This document shows positions 8,317 to 15,555 of a stretch of DNA of 40,194 bases, in pieces. The translations under genes and the position numbers were made by a program. The stretch's first letter is position 1; each line of letters starts with the position of its first letter. Below the pieces are notes generated by a model. That model was not told where the DNA came from, made no database searches, and saw only the letters and a program-made list of their open reading frames with translations. Source of the DNA: an uncultured Lentibacter sp. (lineage in GTDB: Bacteria > Pseudomonadota > Alphaproteobacteria > Rhodobacterales > Rhodobacteraceae); assembly GCF_937123735.1 (NCBI RefSeq), contig NZ_CAKZKL010000044.1:1-40194 (forward strand), read 5' to 3'.

Positions 8317-9401
8317 GCGACATCCGTGCTGAAATTCGCCTGCCGACAGATGCGCTGAGGGATGATCTGCCGTTTTACACCAAAGTTCTGGGAATGCGGC
8401 TCGACGAGATTTTCCCCGCCGATGACCCGCGAGTGGCGGTGCTTTCCGGGCATGGGCTGCGGCTGCGGCTTGAAACCGGTGCCAGCGAGTCTGCCGGCAC
8501 GCTGCGTATTCTGACCGATGACCCTGATGGTTTTGCTGGCGGTGCGCGCAGCCTGACCGCACCCAACGGCACCCAAGTCGAGATTGCTGAACTCAATCCG
8601 CCCATGGTGGTGCCGGCGACTGAGCATATGTTTGACGTGCGCCGCCTGCGTGACAGCGCCCCTTGGGTGATTGGCCGTGCCGGGATGAACTACCGCGATC
8701 TGCTGCCCACACGGCTTGGCGGGGCGATCATCGCCAGTCACATCCGGGTTCCGGGTGGTGGGGATGTGCCGGATATGGTGCATTACCACACGGTCGGCTT
8801 CCAGCTGATCTTTTGCTACAAAGGCTGGGTGGACGTGCTCTATGAGGACCAAGGCGATATGATGCGGCTTCATGCGGGGGATTGTGTGATCCAGCCACCC
8901 GAAATCCGCCACCGGGTCTGCCATGCTTCAGCGGATATTGAAGTGATCGAGATCGGCGTGCCGGCTGACCATGTGACGACGATTGACCACGAGTTTACCC
9001 TGCCCAACGGCACGGGTGACCCAGCGCGCGAATGGCAGGGCCAGCGCTTTGTGCATCACGTGAAAGACGGCGCCACTTGGCAGCCGTTCCGTGTGCCCGG
9101 GTTTATCTGCCGTGAAACGGGGATCTGCGAGGGCACCAAGGGCGTCGCCGGGATCCAGATTGTGCGCTATGAGGGCGGGGAACCACCCGCGACGCGCACA
9201 GATGCGGATATTCACTTCACCTTCGTGATGGAGGGGGAAATGGTGCTACACGCCGAGGGTCAGGAGCCGCGGACCTTACAAGCCGGTGACGCCTTTGTGC
9301 TGCCGCCGAACATGGCGGCACGCTACACAGAGTGCTCGCAGAACCTGGAACTTCTCGAATGCGCCCTGCGCGGCGATTTTACCAGCACGATCCTAACCTA
9401 A
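8313..9401 (+). CDS. VOC-like domain fused to a double cupin
   Basis: A 362-residue cytoplasmic protein with three barrels. Residues 1 to about 95 resemble a glyoxalase/VOC half-domain (IRLPTDALRDDLPFYTKVLGMRLDEIFPADD, then RLETG). Cupin 1 spans about 130-220 with MVHYHTVGFQLIFCYKGWVDVLYEDQG, LHAGDCVIQPPEIRHRV. Cupin 2 spans about 265-355 with IHFTFVMEGEMVLHAEGQ and LQAGDAFVLPPNM. Cupin 1 retains HYH and a later H as possible metal ligands; cupin 2 keeps fewer. The gene overlaps the GST-like gene by four bases. A dioxygenase or isomerase of a small organic molecule is possible, but no function is assigned with confidence. Confidence 0.7.
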   Translation: MSDIRAEIRLPTDALRDDLPFYTKVLGMRLDEIFPADDPRVAVLSGHGLRLRLETGASESAGTLRILTDDPDGFAGGARSLTAPNGTQVEIAELNPPMVVPATEHMFDVRRLRDSAPWVIGRAGMNYRDLLPTRLGGAIIASHIRVPGGGDVPDMVHYHTVGFQLIFCYKGWVDVLYEDQGDMMRLHAGDCVIQPPEIRHRVCHASADIEVIEIGVPADHVTTIDHEFTLPNGTGDPAREWQGQRFVHHVKDGATWQPFRVPGFICRETGICEGTKGVAGIQIVRYEGGEPPATRTDADIHFTFVMEGEMVLHAEGQEPRTLQAGDAFVLPPNMAARYTECSQNLELLECALRGDFTSTILT

Positions 9402-9439
9402 CCCACCGCCACCGATCCGCTATCCCTCGCCGCCCGCCT

Positions 9440-9516
9440 TGGCGACCCCGGCAGGATTCGAACCTGCAACCTGCCCCTTAGGAGGGGGCTGCTCTATCCA
9501 GTTGAGCCACGGGGCC
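9440..9516 (-). tRNA. tRNA-Arg (anticodon CCT)
   Basis: The minus strand folds into a complete cloverleaf: acceptor GGCCCCG with CGGGGTC, anticodon stem GCCCC/GGGGC around the loop CTCCTAA, and T arm GCAGG-TTCGAAT-CCTGC. The anticodon is CCT, reading AGG. The discriminator is G and CCA is encoded. Genes for tRNA-Arg(CCT) are classic integration targets of phages and islands (argW in Escherichia coli). An integrase gene lies on the 5' side, which is not the usual side for attachment in the tRNA 3' half. Confidence 0.97.
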
Positions 9517-9570
9517 GCTGGGGGGGTCTTAGCGGTTTGTGGGGGTGCTGTCAGCCCCAAAGGGGGGTGC

Positions 9571-9598
9571 GGCGAGGCTTTGGGGCCCCGCCTTTTTT
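9571..9598 (+). terminator. Rho-independent terminator
   Basis: GGCGAGG pairs with CCCCGCC with one mismatch, extended by a C-G pair, and is followed by six T. It is oriented for plus-strand transcription, so it would end messages from the GST/VOC-cupin genes that run past the antisense of the tRNA. It abuts the integrase stop codon. Confidence 0.6.
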
Positions 9599-9599
9599 G

Positions 9600-10553
9600 T
9601 TAAAAATGGCCGCCTCCGACGATCCCGCCGACGATTTCTGTCCGGTTTTGCAACAGGTCGGGCGCAAGGTGGGCGTAGCGTTGGGTCATCTGGACAGAGC
9701 TGTGGCCCAGCAGGGTTTGCACCTCATAGAGGCTGACCCCCTTGTTGATCAACAGGCTGGCGAACGTGTGGCGCAAATCGTGGATGCGCAGATCGCTCAG
9801 CCCGGCAAGGTCACGGGCCACAAACCACGCGGCATAAAAGCTTTGATAGGCGGTGAGCGTGGCGGGGTTTGTGAAGAGAAAATTATCGGCCTCGCTGGGC
9901 AACAGCATCTGATCGGATTTCTTGCGGATGTCGCGCAGCACTTCCATGGCGGCGTTGCTGAGAACAATCCGCCGGGAGCGGCCGTTCTTGCTGCGTGGCA
10001 CGGTCCAGATCCGTTTCTCAAAATCAACATCAGCCCAGCGGGCCATGCGGGCCTCGCCCTTGCGCGCGCCTGTGAGCAGCAAAAACCGCACGAAGAGATA
10101 GAGAAACGGGTGCTGGCTTGCGCGGCAGGCCTTGAGCAAGCGTTCGATCTCCTCGGCGCTGAGGAACCGCTGGGTATAGTCGCCCATGGAGAGGCGTTTG
10201 ATATTTTGCTGCTGGGGGTTGTGGTTAACGATATAGCCCCAATGCCGTGCGAGGCTGAGCATTCTGTTCATCAGATGGATATGTTTGTTAATGGTGCTGC
10301 GCTGGTAGCCTGCTATGGTCTGTTCACGCACCCAGACATCAAGAATGGGGTTCAGAAGCTCATCAAGCTGGTGGCGGCCAAGGCTGTTGCGGATGTGCTT
10401 GTTGAAGATGCTCCAGTCATGGTGGGGCTGTTTTTTGGTGGCCTTGGCGTGGGGAAAATACACATCATCAAAGAACTGGTTTAGGCTCAGCTTGACTCCC
10501 GCGCTACTCTTGTCGAGATCAGCGGTGTGTGAGCGGTTGAAGAAAGGTATCAT
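9600..10553 (-). CDS. Tyrosine-type site-specific recombinase (integrase)
   Basis: A 317-residue integrase with the complete catalytic set: Arg164 (LLTGARKGEA), Lys189 (PRSKNGR), His258-x-x-Arg261 (HDLRHTFAS), His284 (LLGHSS) and Tyr293 (MTQRYAHL). An N-terminal core-binding SAM-like region is present at about 20-110. The ATG at 10553 is chosen because GAAGGAG lies five bases upstream; a TTG start six codons earlier has no such support. It stands alone: no excisionase, phage structural or cargo gene is next to it. It diverges from a porin gene that has lost its 5' end, and its stop is 83 bases from a tRNA-Arg. It looks like the remnant of an integrated element, still potentially active. Confidence 0.93.
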   Translation of the reverse strand: MIPFFNRSHTADLDKSSAGVKLSLNQFFDDVYFPHAKATKKQPHHDWSIFNKHIRNSLGRHQLDELLNPILDVWVREQTIAGYQRSTINKHIHLMNRMLSLARHWGYIVNHNPQQQNIKRLSMGDYTQRFLSAEEIERLLKACRASQHPFLYLFVRFLLLTGARKGEARMARWADVDFEKRIWTVPRSKNGRSRRIVLSNAAMEVLRDIRKKSDQMLLPSEADNFLFTNPATLTAYQSFYAAWFVARDLAGLSDLRIHDLRHTFASLLINKGVSLYEVQTLLGHSSVQMTQRYAHLAPDLLQNRTEIVGGIVGGGHF

Positions 10554-10603
10554 TGGTGCTCCTTCTGCCAAAAATAAGGCAGTTTGCGCGTTTTCATGGT
10601 CAT

Positions 10604-10636
10604 GTTGCTGGAGCGTTTGTCTAGCAACGTGGTTGC
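10604..10636. promoter_or_regulatory. GTTGC/GCAAC inverted boxes in front of the integrase
   Basis: GTTGCT (10604-10609), AGCAAC (10623-10628) and GTTGC (10632-10636) form two overlapping inverted pairs between the integrase start and the broken porin. They could be recombinase binding sites at an attachment end, or an operator. This is inferred from position and symmetry only. Confidence 0.3.
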
Positions 10637-10677
10637 ATACGGTAATCCCACTTCACTAATAACGCGCTAACAATAGT

Positions 10678-11529
10678 CTTTTCGCTACGACAGCTCTGGT
10701 TGCGACAGCTTCCGTTGCTGCGGCCGAAATCTCAATGGGCGGCTACGGCCGCTTTGGCGTTTATTATGATGGCGCAGCATCCAGCACAGACATCACATCG
10801 CGTATGCGTCTGACAGTTGACGCCACAGCGGAATCAGATGCCGGCGTAACATTCGGCGCGCGCGCGCGTATGCAGACAGCTGAAGGTTCAGCCCCCAACG
10901 GCTTCAACGGCATCCGTTTCTCAGCGAAATCAGGTGGCCTTGAAGTTGGCGTTGGCAACATCTTCGGCGCAATCGAAAGCATGCCTGGCCAGTATCCAAT
11001 CGACCTCGGCCTCACAGGTCTGGGCTATGAATACACAGCCTACGGCGTTGGCGGTGCAGACGCTTACTCATCAACAGGCAACGGCTCTTCAGGTGCAAAC
11101 GGCATCGAAGTGATGTATTCTGCGGGTGATCTGTCAGCACATATTTCTGCTTCTGACACCAATGATCGTATCGCCCTTTATGGTGCATACACATTCAGCG
11201 GCTGGACAGTTGCTCTGGGTTATCAAGACTCAACAGCCGCAGCAGACGTAGAATACACTGTCACAGTTGGCGGAACAGTTGGCCCGGCCAAAGTTGGCCT
11301 TGCCTATGCAGAAACAAATGCCGGTGATGACCGTCTTGTTCTGTCAGGTGGCATGGACGTTGGTGCGGCCACAAACGTTGAGTTCTACTATGCTGACCAA
11401 GGTTCAGACGACAGCATGGGCCTCGACTTCAACCACGACCTCGGTGGCGGCACATCGCTGCGCGGTGGTGTGGCTCGTAAGTTCGACGGCGAGACATATG
11501 CTGACTTCGGTGTTCGCTTCAACTTCTAA
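10678..11529 (+). pseudogene. Porin gene lacking promoter, start codon and first codons
   Basis: From 10678 the frame reads L-F-A-T-T-A-L-V-A-T-A-S-V-A-A-A, then EISMGGYGRFGVYYDG: the porin signal peptide minus its first residues, then a complete mature porin ending in GVRFNF. Upstream in frame there is a TAA at 10660-10662 and no ATG, GTG or TTG before 10735. An ATG at 10735 would give a protein with no signal peptide. The identity with the porin at 95-883 starts abruptly at TCTTTTCGCTAC, as expected for a recombination breakpoint. The rest of the frame has no stops or shifts, so the damage is recent, or the copy is kept for another use such as gene conversion. A normal terminator follows. 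Confidence 0.8.
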
Positions 11530-11556
11530 TCTTAGAAGCTGAGCAACCCTTTAGTT

Positions 11557-11587
11557 AAGGGCAGGCCTCGTGCCTGCCCTTTTCTTT
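11557..11587 (+). terminator. Rho-independent terminator of the broken porin
   Basis: AAGGGCAGGC pairs perfectly with GCCTGCCCTT around the loop CTCGT, followed by TTCTTTT. It is a strong terminator 27 bases after the porin stop codon. Confidence 0.9.
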
Positions 11588-11653
11588 TGCGCCTGCCTGC
11601 TGTTATTTGTCCAAAAGCGTTGCAAAGCGGCCCGGTCATTTGACCTCAAAAAT

Positions 11654-11684
11654 CTCGTAAAATATTCGCATGGTATTTTATGAG
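11654..11684. promoter_or_regulatory. AT-rich inverted repeat upstream of yggS
   Basis: CTCGTAAAATA and TATTTTATGAG form an 11-base inverted repeat with a nine-base spacer and one G-T pair. TTGACC at 11640-11645 is a good -35 match, and the first arm overlaps where its -10 would fall (TATTCG). It may be an operator for the yggS-benE message. Confidence 0.35.
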
Positions 11685-11739
11685 AAGTTTGTTCAAATTT
11701 TACGGTTTGCGCCGCAACGCGCCCACACAGGAGCGCCCC

Positions 11740-12396
11740 ATGTCCCTATCCGAAATCACCGCCCGCATCACCAAGGCCGAGGCCGCCGCAAACCGCCCCG
11801 CTGGCTCTGTCAAGCTCATCGCCGTCAGCAAAGTGCAGCCCGACGCGCGGGTTGAAGCCGTGTTGAGTGAAGGCCACAGGCTGTTTGGCGAAAACCGGGT
11901 GCAAGAAGCGGCGGGCAAATGGCCCGGCTTCCGGGAGCGCTTTGACGGGACAGAGGTGCACCTCATTGGCCCGCTTCAGACCAACAAGGCACGCCAGGCC
12001 TTTGAGCTGTTTGACGCTATCCACACGCTCGACCGTATGAAGCTCGCCACAGCCTTTGCCCGCCTCGCGCAAGAAATGGGCCACTGCCCCGAGGTGTTCG
12101 TGCAGGTCAACACCGGCGAAGAGCCGCAAAAAGCCGGCGTCCTCCCCGCCGAGGCCGACAGCTTCATCGCCGAGTGCCGCGCACGCGATTTGCCGGTGGT
12201 GGGGCTGATGTGCATCCCGCCGGTCGATGAGGAGCCAAGCCTGCATTTCGCTCTGCTCGCCAAAATCGCCGCGCGCAACGGGCTCACAGGCCTCTCCATG
12301 GGCATGAGCGGCGACTTTGAAAGCGCCATCGCGCTGGGCGCAACCCATGTGCGCGTCGGCTCCGCCATCTTCGGTGCGCGGGCCTACGAATTGTGA
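11740..12396 (+). CDS. PLP homeostasis protein, YggS family
   Basis: A 218-residue single-domain PLP-binding protein related to the N-terminal barrel of alanine racemase. The cofactor lysine is Lys31 in LIAVSKVQPD. Further family marks are FGENRVQEA, HLIGPLQTNKARQAF, VFVQVNTGEEPQKAG, GLMCIPP and LSMGMSGDFESAIALGATHVRVGSAIFG. In this family it regulates the free pyridoxal phosphate pool and has no known enzymatic activity. The start at 11740 has AGGAG seven bases upstream; a longer frame from 11680 lacks this. The stop overlaps the GTG start of the next gene by four bases. The symbol used in other species is yggS. Confidence 0.95.
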   Translation: MSLSEITARITKAEAAANRPAGSVKLIAVSKVQPDARVEAVLSEGHRLFGENRVQEAAGKWPGFRERFDGTEVHLIGPLQTNKARQAFELFDAIHTLDRMKLATAFARLAQEMGHCPEVFVQVNTGEEPQKAGVLPAEADSFIAECRARDLPVVGLMCIPPVDEEPSLHFALLAKIAARNGLTGLSMGMSGDFESAIALGATHVRVGSAIFGARAYEL

Positions 12397-13541
12397 CCCT
12401 ACCACCGCTGCAAACGGTGTCCACGGGGCTGGTTGTGGCTGTGGTGGGGTTTTTCAGCTCCTTTCCCATCGTGCTGCAAGGCCTCGCCGCCATGGGCGCA
12501 AGCCCCGCGCAAGCCAGCTCTGGCCTCATGGCCGCCGCGCTTTCCATGGGGCTCACGGCGATTGTGATCAGCCTCGTGTCGCGCCAGCCCGCCTCCGTGG
12601 CTTGGTCCACACCCGGGGCGGCCTTCCTCGCCGTTTCCGTCGCGCCAGCGGGGGGCTTTGCCGAGGCGGTGGGCGCGTTCCTCCTCGCAGGGGCGCTCAC
12701 CGTGCTCGCGGGCCTCTACCGCCCCCTGCGCCAACTGGCGGCCAATGTGCCCCTGCCGCTGGCCCACGCCCTGCTCGCAGGCGTCCTCGTGCATATCTGC
12801 GCCCAGCCCTTCCTTGCGCTCGCCACAGCGCCGGCCACGGCCGTGCCCATCCTGCTCACATGGTTCTTGGCGGGCCAGCTCTCGCGCCTCTTCGCCGTGC
12901 CCGCCGCTGTGCTCATGGCGCTGGCACTCACACTCTGGCCCGCAGGTGTGCCCCTGCGCGAGGCCCTGCTTGCCGCACCCGTGCTCACCACGCCGGCCTT
13001 TTCCCTCACGAGCGCCTTCTCCCTCGCACTGCCGCTGTTCATCATCACAATGGCCACCCAGAACAGCCCCGGCATGGCCGTGCTGCGCGGCGAAGGCTAT
13101 CCGCCCCGCCCGCGCGGCTTTCTCTCTGCCGTGGGTCTCGCCAGCCTCGCCTCCGCCCCGTTCGGCGCGCCGCAAACCTGCCTCGCCGCCATCACCTCGT
13201 CCCTCTGCGCCGGGCCAGACTCGCACCCCGATCCGCAAAAGCGCTACCTCTCCGCCGTCATGGCGGGCCTCTTCTACTGCGCCTTCGGCCTCTTCGCCGC
13301 GCTCATCATCGCCGTGGCCGCCGCCGCTCCGCCCCAAACCCTTGAGGTGCTCGCAGGCCTCGCCCTGCTCGGTGTCTTCGCCAACTCCGCCAACCTCGCC
13401 CTGACAGAGCCCAAGGCGCGCGAAGCCGCCGCCATCACCTTTCTCACAACAGCCTCTGGCGTCACGCTTCTGGGTCTCAGCGGTGCGGTCTGGGGCCTCG
13501 CCCTCGGCTCCATCGCCTATTTTGTCGCCCACAAGCGCTAA
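12393..13541 (+). CDS. benE: BenE-family benzoate/H+ symporter-like transporter
   Basis: A 382-residue inner-membrane protein with about twelve hydrophobic segments. The segment MATQNSPGMAVLRGEGY in the second half is characteristic of the BenE family, as is the early SQ/PASVAWSTPGAAFL stretch. By family it is a proton-driven importer of benzoate or similar aromatics. It begins with GTG overlapping the yggS stop (GTGA). No benzoate-degrading genes are present in the window, so the natural substrate is uncertain. The region is very GC-rich with strong third-position C, giving long false antisense frames. Confidence 0.88.
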   Translation: MTLPPLQTVSTGLVVAVVGFFSSFPIVLQGLAAMGASPAQASSGLMAAALSMGLTAIVISLVSRQPASVAWSTPGAAFLAVSVAPAGGFAEAVGAFLLAGALTVLAGLYRPLRQLAANVPLPLAHALLAGVLVHICAQPFLALATAPATAVPILLTWFLAGQLSRLFAVPAAVLMALALTLWPAGVPLREALLAAPVLTTPAFSLTSAFSLALPLFIITMATQNSPGMAVLRGEGYPPRPRGFLSAVGLASLASAPFGAPQTCLAAITSSLCAGPDSHPDPQKRYLSAVMAGLFYCAFGLFAALIIAVAAAAPPQTLEVLAGLALLGVFANSANLALTEPKAREAAAITFLTTASGVTLLGLSGAVWGLALGSIAYFVAHKR

Positions 13542-13580
13542 ATCATGCGACGACTCTTTGGTATTTTAAGGAGTGCGCCC

Positions 13581-13670
13581 ATGCGCCGCCGCACCTACCA
13601 ATGGACAGCCACAGCCAAAGGCGGCAGCAAAATCCTCGCCAAAGCCATAGCCGCCAAAAAATACCCCTAA
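13581..13670 (+). CDS. Possible 29-residue basic small protein
   Basis: A short frame begins with ATG at 13581, preceded by a perfect AAGGAG seven bases upstream, better than most genes in the window. The product of 29 residues is strongly basic (about nine Lys/Arg), begins MRRRTYQWTATAKGG and ends AIAAKKYP. It has no signal peptide or clear membrane helix but could be a short amphipathic or nucleic-acid-binding peptide. It starts 39 bases after the benE stop and may be co-transcribed with yggS-benE. I recognise no family. The strong ribosome site is the main evidence. Confidence 0.45.
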   Translation: MRRRTYQWTATAKGGSKILAKAIAAKKYP

Positions 13671-13782
13671 AGATTATCTCAAAAGGGCCCATCCTTTTTT
13701 CTTTCCACAAATATCCCAGATCAACCGCGCAACAAGTGCGCTCTATCGGTCATCGCCTTTGCTGCGCAAACTGCTTGGGGGT

Positions 13783-13823
13783 GCGGGGGCTGGCCCCCGC
13801 CACCGCGATTTGGCGAAGCCAAA
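13783..13823. repeat. Double-hairpin intergenic repeat, copy B
   Basis: GCGGGGGC-TG-GCCCCCGC lies at 13783-13800 and TTTGGC-GAA-GCCAAA at 13809-13823. It sits between the small ORF and the convergent L,D-transpeptidase gene, 10 bases from the latter's stop. Confidence 0.75.
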
Positions 13824-13833
13824 GCGCAAAACC

Positions 13834-14328
13834 TCAGCGCACCACAAGCCGCGTGCCAATCTCCACCCGCGCCGCGATCCAGTGCAAATCTTCCCGCGCA
13901 AAGGCCACACAGCCCTCCGTCGGATAGCCCGCCCGCCGCCACTGATGCAAAAATATGGCCGAGCCTTTGCCCGCCTCGGCCTTTGGCCAGTTCCAGTCTG
14001 TCACCAGCACAAGGTCATAAAGCGGGTCGGCCCGCCTGAGCCGCTCGTGGCTTTGCCCATAAGGTGCGCGCACATGCTGGTTATAGGCAGCGTCCCCGCT
14101 GGCATCCGACCACAAGTCGCGCGGGCCAATCGGCTCCGCCCAACTGCGCGGCTGCACCATACGATCCGGCCGGTAAAGCATCCCGACAATCCGGTGCACT
14201 CCCACAGGCGTCGCCCCATCGCCCTCGCGTTTGTCTGCCCGCTTGCCACCCTTGCCAATCACACAGGGCAAACGCCGCTTCGCAAACCGCAGCCCCGTGG
14301 GCGACAGCGTCATATCATCCACACTCAC
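13834..14328 (-). CDS. L,D-transpeptidase (YkuD-like) family protein
   Basis: A 164-residue protein with the active-site pattern of the YkuD/COG3786 group: His128 in IFLHQW and catalytic Cys140 in GYPTEGCVAF. Such enzymes cross-link or modify peptidoglycan stem peptides through a thioester on Cys. The opening strand TLSPTGLRFAKRRLPCVIGKGGKRADKREGDGATPVGVHRI is the conserved N-terminal half of the fold. There is no signal peptide, so export, if any, is not explained. The GTG start at 14328 overlaps the ribA stop as GTGA; an internal ATG five codons later is an alternative start. Confidence 0.85.
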   Translation of the reverse strand: MSVDDMTLSPTGLRFAKRRLPCVIGKGGKRADKREGDGATPVGVHRIVGMLYRPDRMVQPRSWAEPIGPRDLWSDASGDAAYNQHVRAPYGQSHERLRRADPLYDLVLVTDWNWPKAEAGKGSAIFLHQWRRAGYPTEGCVAFAREDLHWIAARVEIGTRLVVR

Positions 14329-15416
14329 AGCAAATGCCCCGATTTGGCCGCCTTGACCTTGAGATACCCGTGGTTGTGCCTGTTTTCGCCCACCACCAAT
14401 GGCACCCGCTCCACAACCGCCACGCCGGTTTTTTCCATCATGGCAATCTTGGCGGGGTTGTTTGTCATCAGCCGGATTTGCGCAAACCCCAGCCCCTTCA
14501 GCAGCCCGGATCCCACCCTGAAATCGCGCTCATCGTCCTCAAAACCAAGCCGGTGGTTGGCCTCTACCGTGTCAAAGCCCTGGTCTTGCAAGGCATAGGC
14601 GCGCATCTTGTTGGCAAGCCCGATCCCGCGCCCCTCCTGGTTGAGATAGAGTAAAATCCCTGCGCCCTCGTCACCCATCTGCGCCAGCGCGCCGCGCAGT
14701 TGCGGCCCGCAATCGCATTTGAGCGATCCCATCAGATCGCCCGTAAAACAGGCCGAATGCAGCCGCGCCAGCACGGGCTTGTCGCGGTCGGGCCGGCCAA
14801 TCTCGATGGCATAATGCTCCTCGCTCCCGTCCTCGGGGCGAAACACATGCAGCCGCGTGTTTTCCGCCACCTCGATGGGCACCCGCGCTGCAACAATTTC
14901 CTGAAGCTCGGCGGAAAGATCCATCACAGCCTGCGCTTGGGCGGCGTCCACCACCGTCAGCTGCTCTGCGGCTGCAAAGGCCTCGGGCTGGCTGAGCGCG
15001 CCAACCAGCGCCGCCGGCAAAAGCCTTGCGGCCTTGCACAGCATCAGCGCGAGCCGGTGCAGCCCGGCATCGCCGGTGCGCACAGAGCGCAGGGGCCCTT
15101 TCATCGGGTGTTTCAAGTCATCCTTGGGGTCGGCCACAGCCGCCACCCAGCGCAAATCCGTGCTCTCAGGCAGCTCTATGCGCGCCAGATCGCCGTCATA
15201 GGCTCTTGCCTTCAGCGTTTCAGCCCGGCGCGCCGTAATCGCCAGCACAGGGTGCATACCGCTTGCCTGCATGGCGGCAAGCCGGGCGGTGTCTGCGGTT
15301 TCAGCCGCCATCACCAGCGCCGCGCTCTCTGCGCTGCGCAGCACAACCGGGACGCCAATCCGCAAATCTGCCCGCGCGCGGGCCAATGTCTCGTTTATGT
15401 CTGGACCAAATTTCAT
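14325..15416 (-). CDS. ribA: GTP cyclohydrolase II with degenerate RibB-like N-terminus
   Basis: A 363-residue protein. The C-terminal half is a complete GTP cyclohydrolase II, first step of riboflavin synthesis: zinc ligands Cys223, Cys234 and Cys236 (spacing 11 and 2 as in E. coli RibA), then GAGILLYLNQEGRGIGL, ANHRLGFEDDERDF and LLKGLGF. The first 110 or so residues resemble the start of DHBP synthase RibB (RADLRIGVPVVL, LVMAAETAD, MHPVLAITARRAETL), but the acidic DRENEGD loop that binds metal is replaced by RSAES, so that half is probably inactive. Its stop overlaps the L,D-transpeptidase gene by four bases. The gene is divergent from the response regulator. Confidence 0.92.
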   Translation of the reverse strand: MKFGPDINETLARARADLRIGVPVVLRSAESAALVMAAETADTARLAAMQASGMHPVLAITARRAETLKARAYDGDLARIELPESTDLRWVAAVADPKDDLKHPMKGPLRSVRTGDAGLHRLALMLCKAARLLPAALVGALSQPEAFAAAEQLTVVDAAQAQAVMDLSAELQEIVAARVPIEVAENTRLHVFRPEDGSEEHYAIEIGRPDRDKPVLARLHSACFTGDLMGSLKCDCGPQLRGALAQMGDEGAGILLYLNQEGRGIGLANKMRAYALQDQGFDTVEANHRLGFEDDERDFRVGSGLLKGLGFAQIRLMTNNPAKIAMMEKTGVAVVERVPLVVGENRHNHGYLKVKAAKSGHLL

Positions 15417-15555
15417 GCCTCACCCTTACGCAATCCTTGTGCGGAATTGAAACAAAAACACACCGGCCTACACGAGCGCGTGAAAGCTTGCTACAAAACT
15501 TGTCAGCGCCGTGATCGACCCTACCTTAAACCCAAGGCAACTTCGGGAGGCCGTT

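Noticed and set aside
12399..13532. 377-codon minus-strand frame
   Set aside because: Antisense to the BenE-type transporter; the product is mostly Gly, Glu, Arg and His, typical for a reversed Ala/Leu-rich membrane gene.
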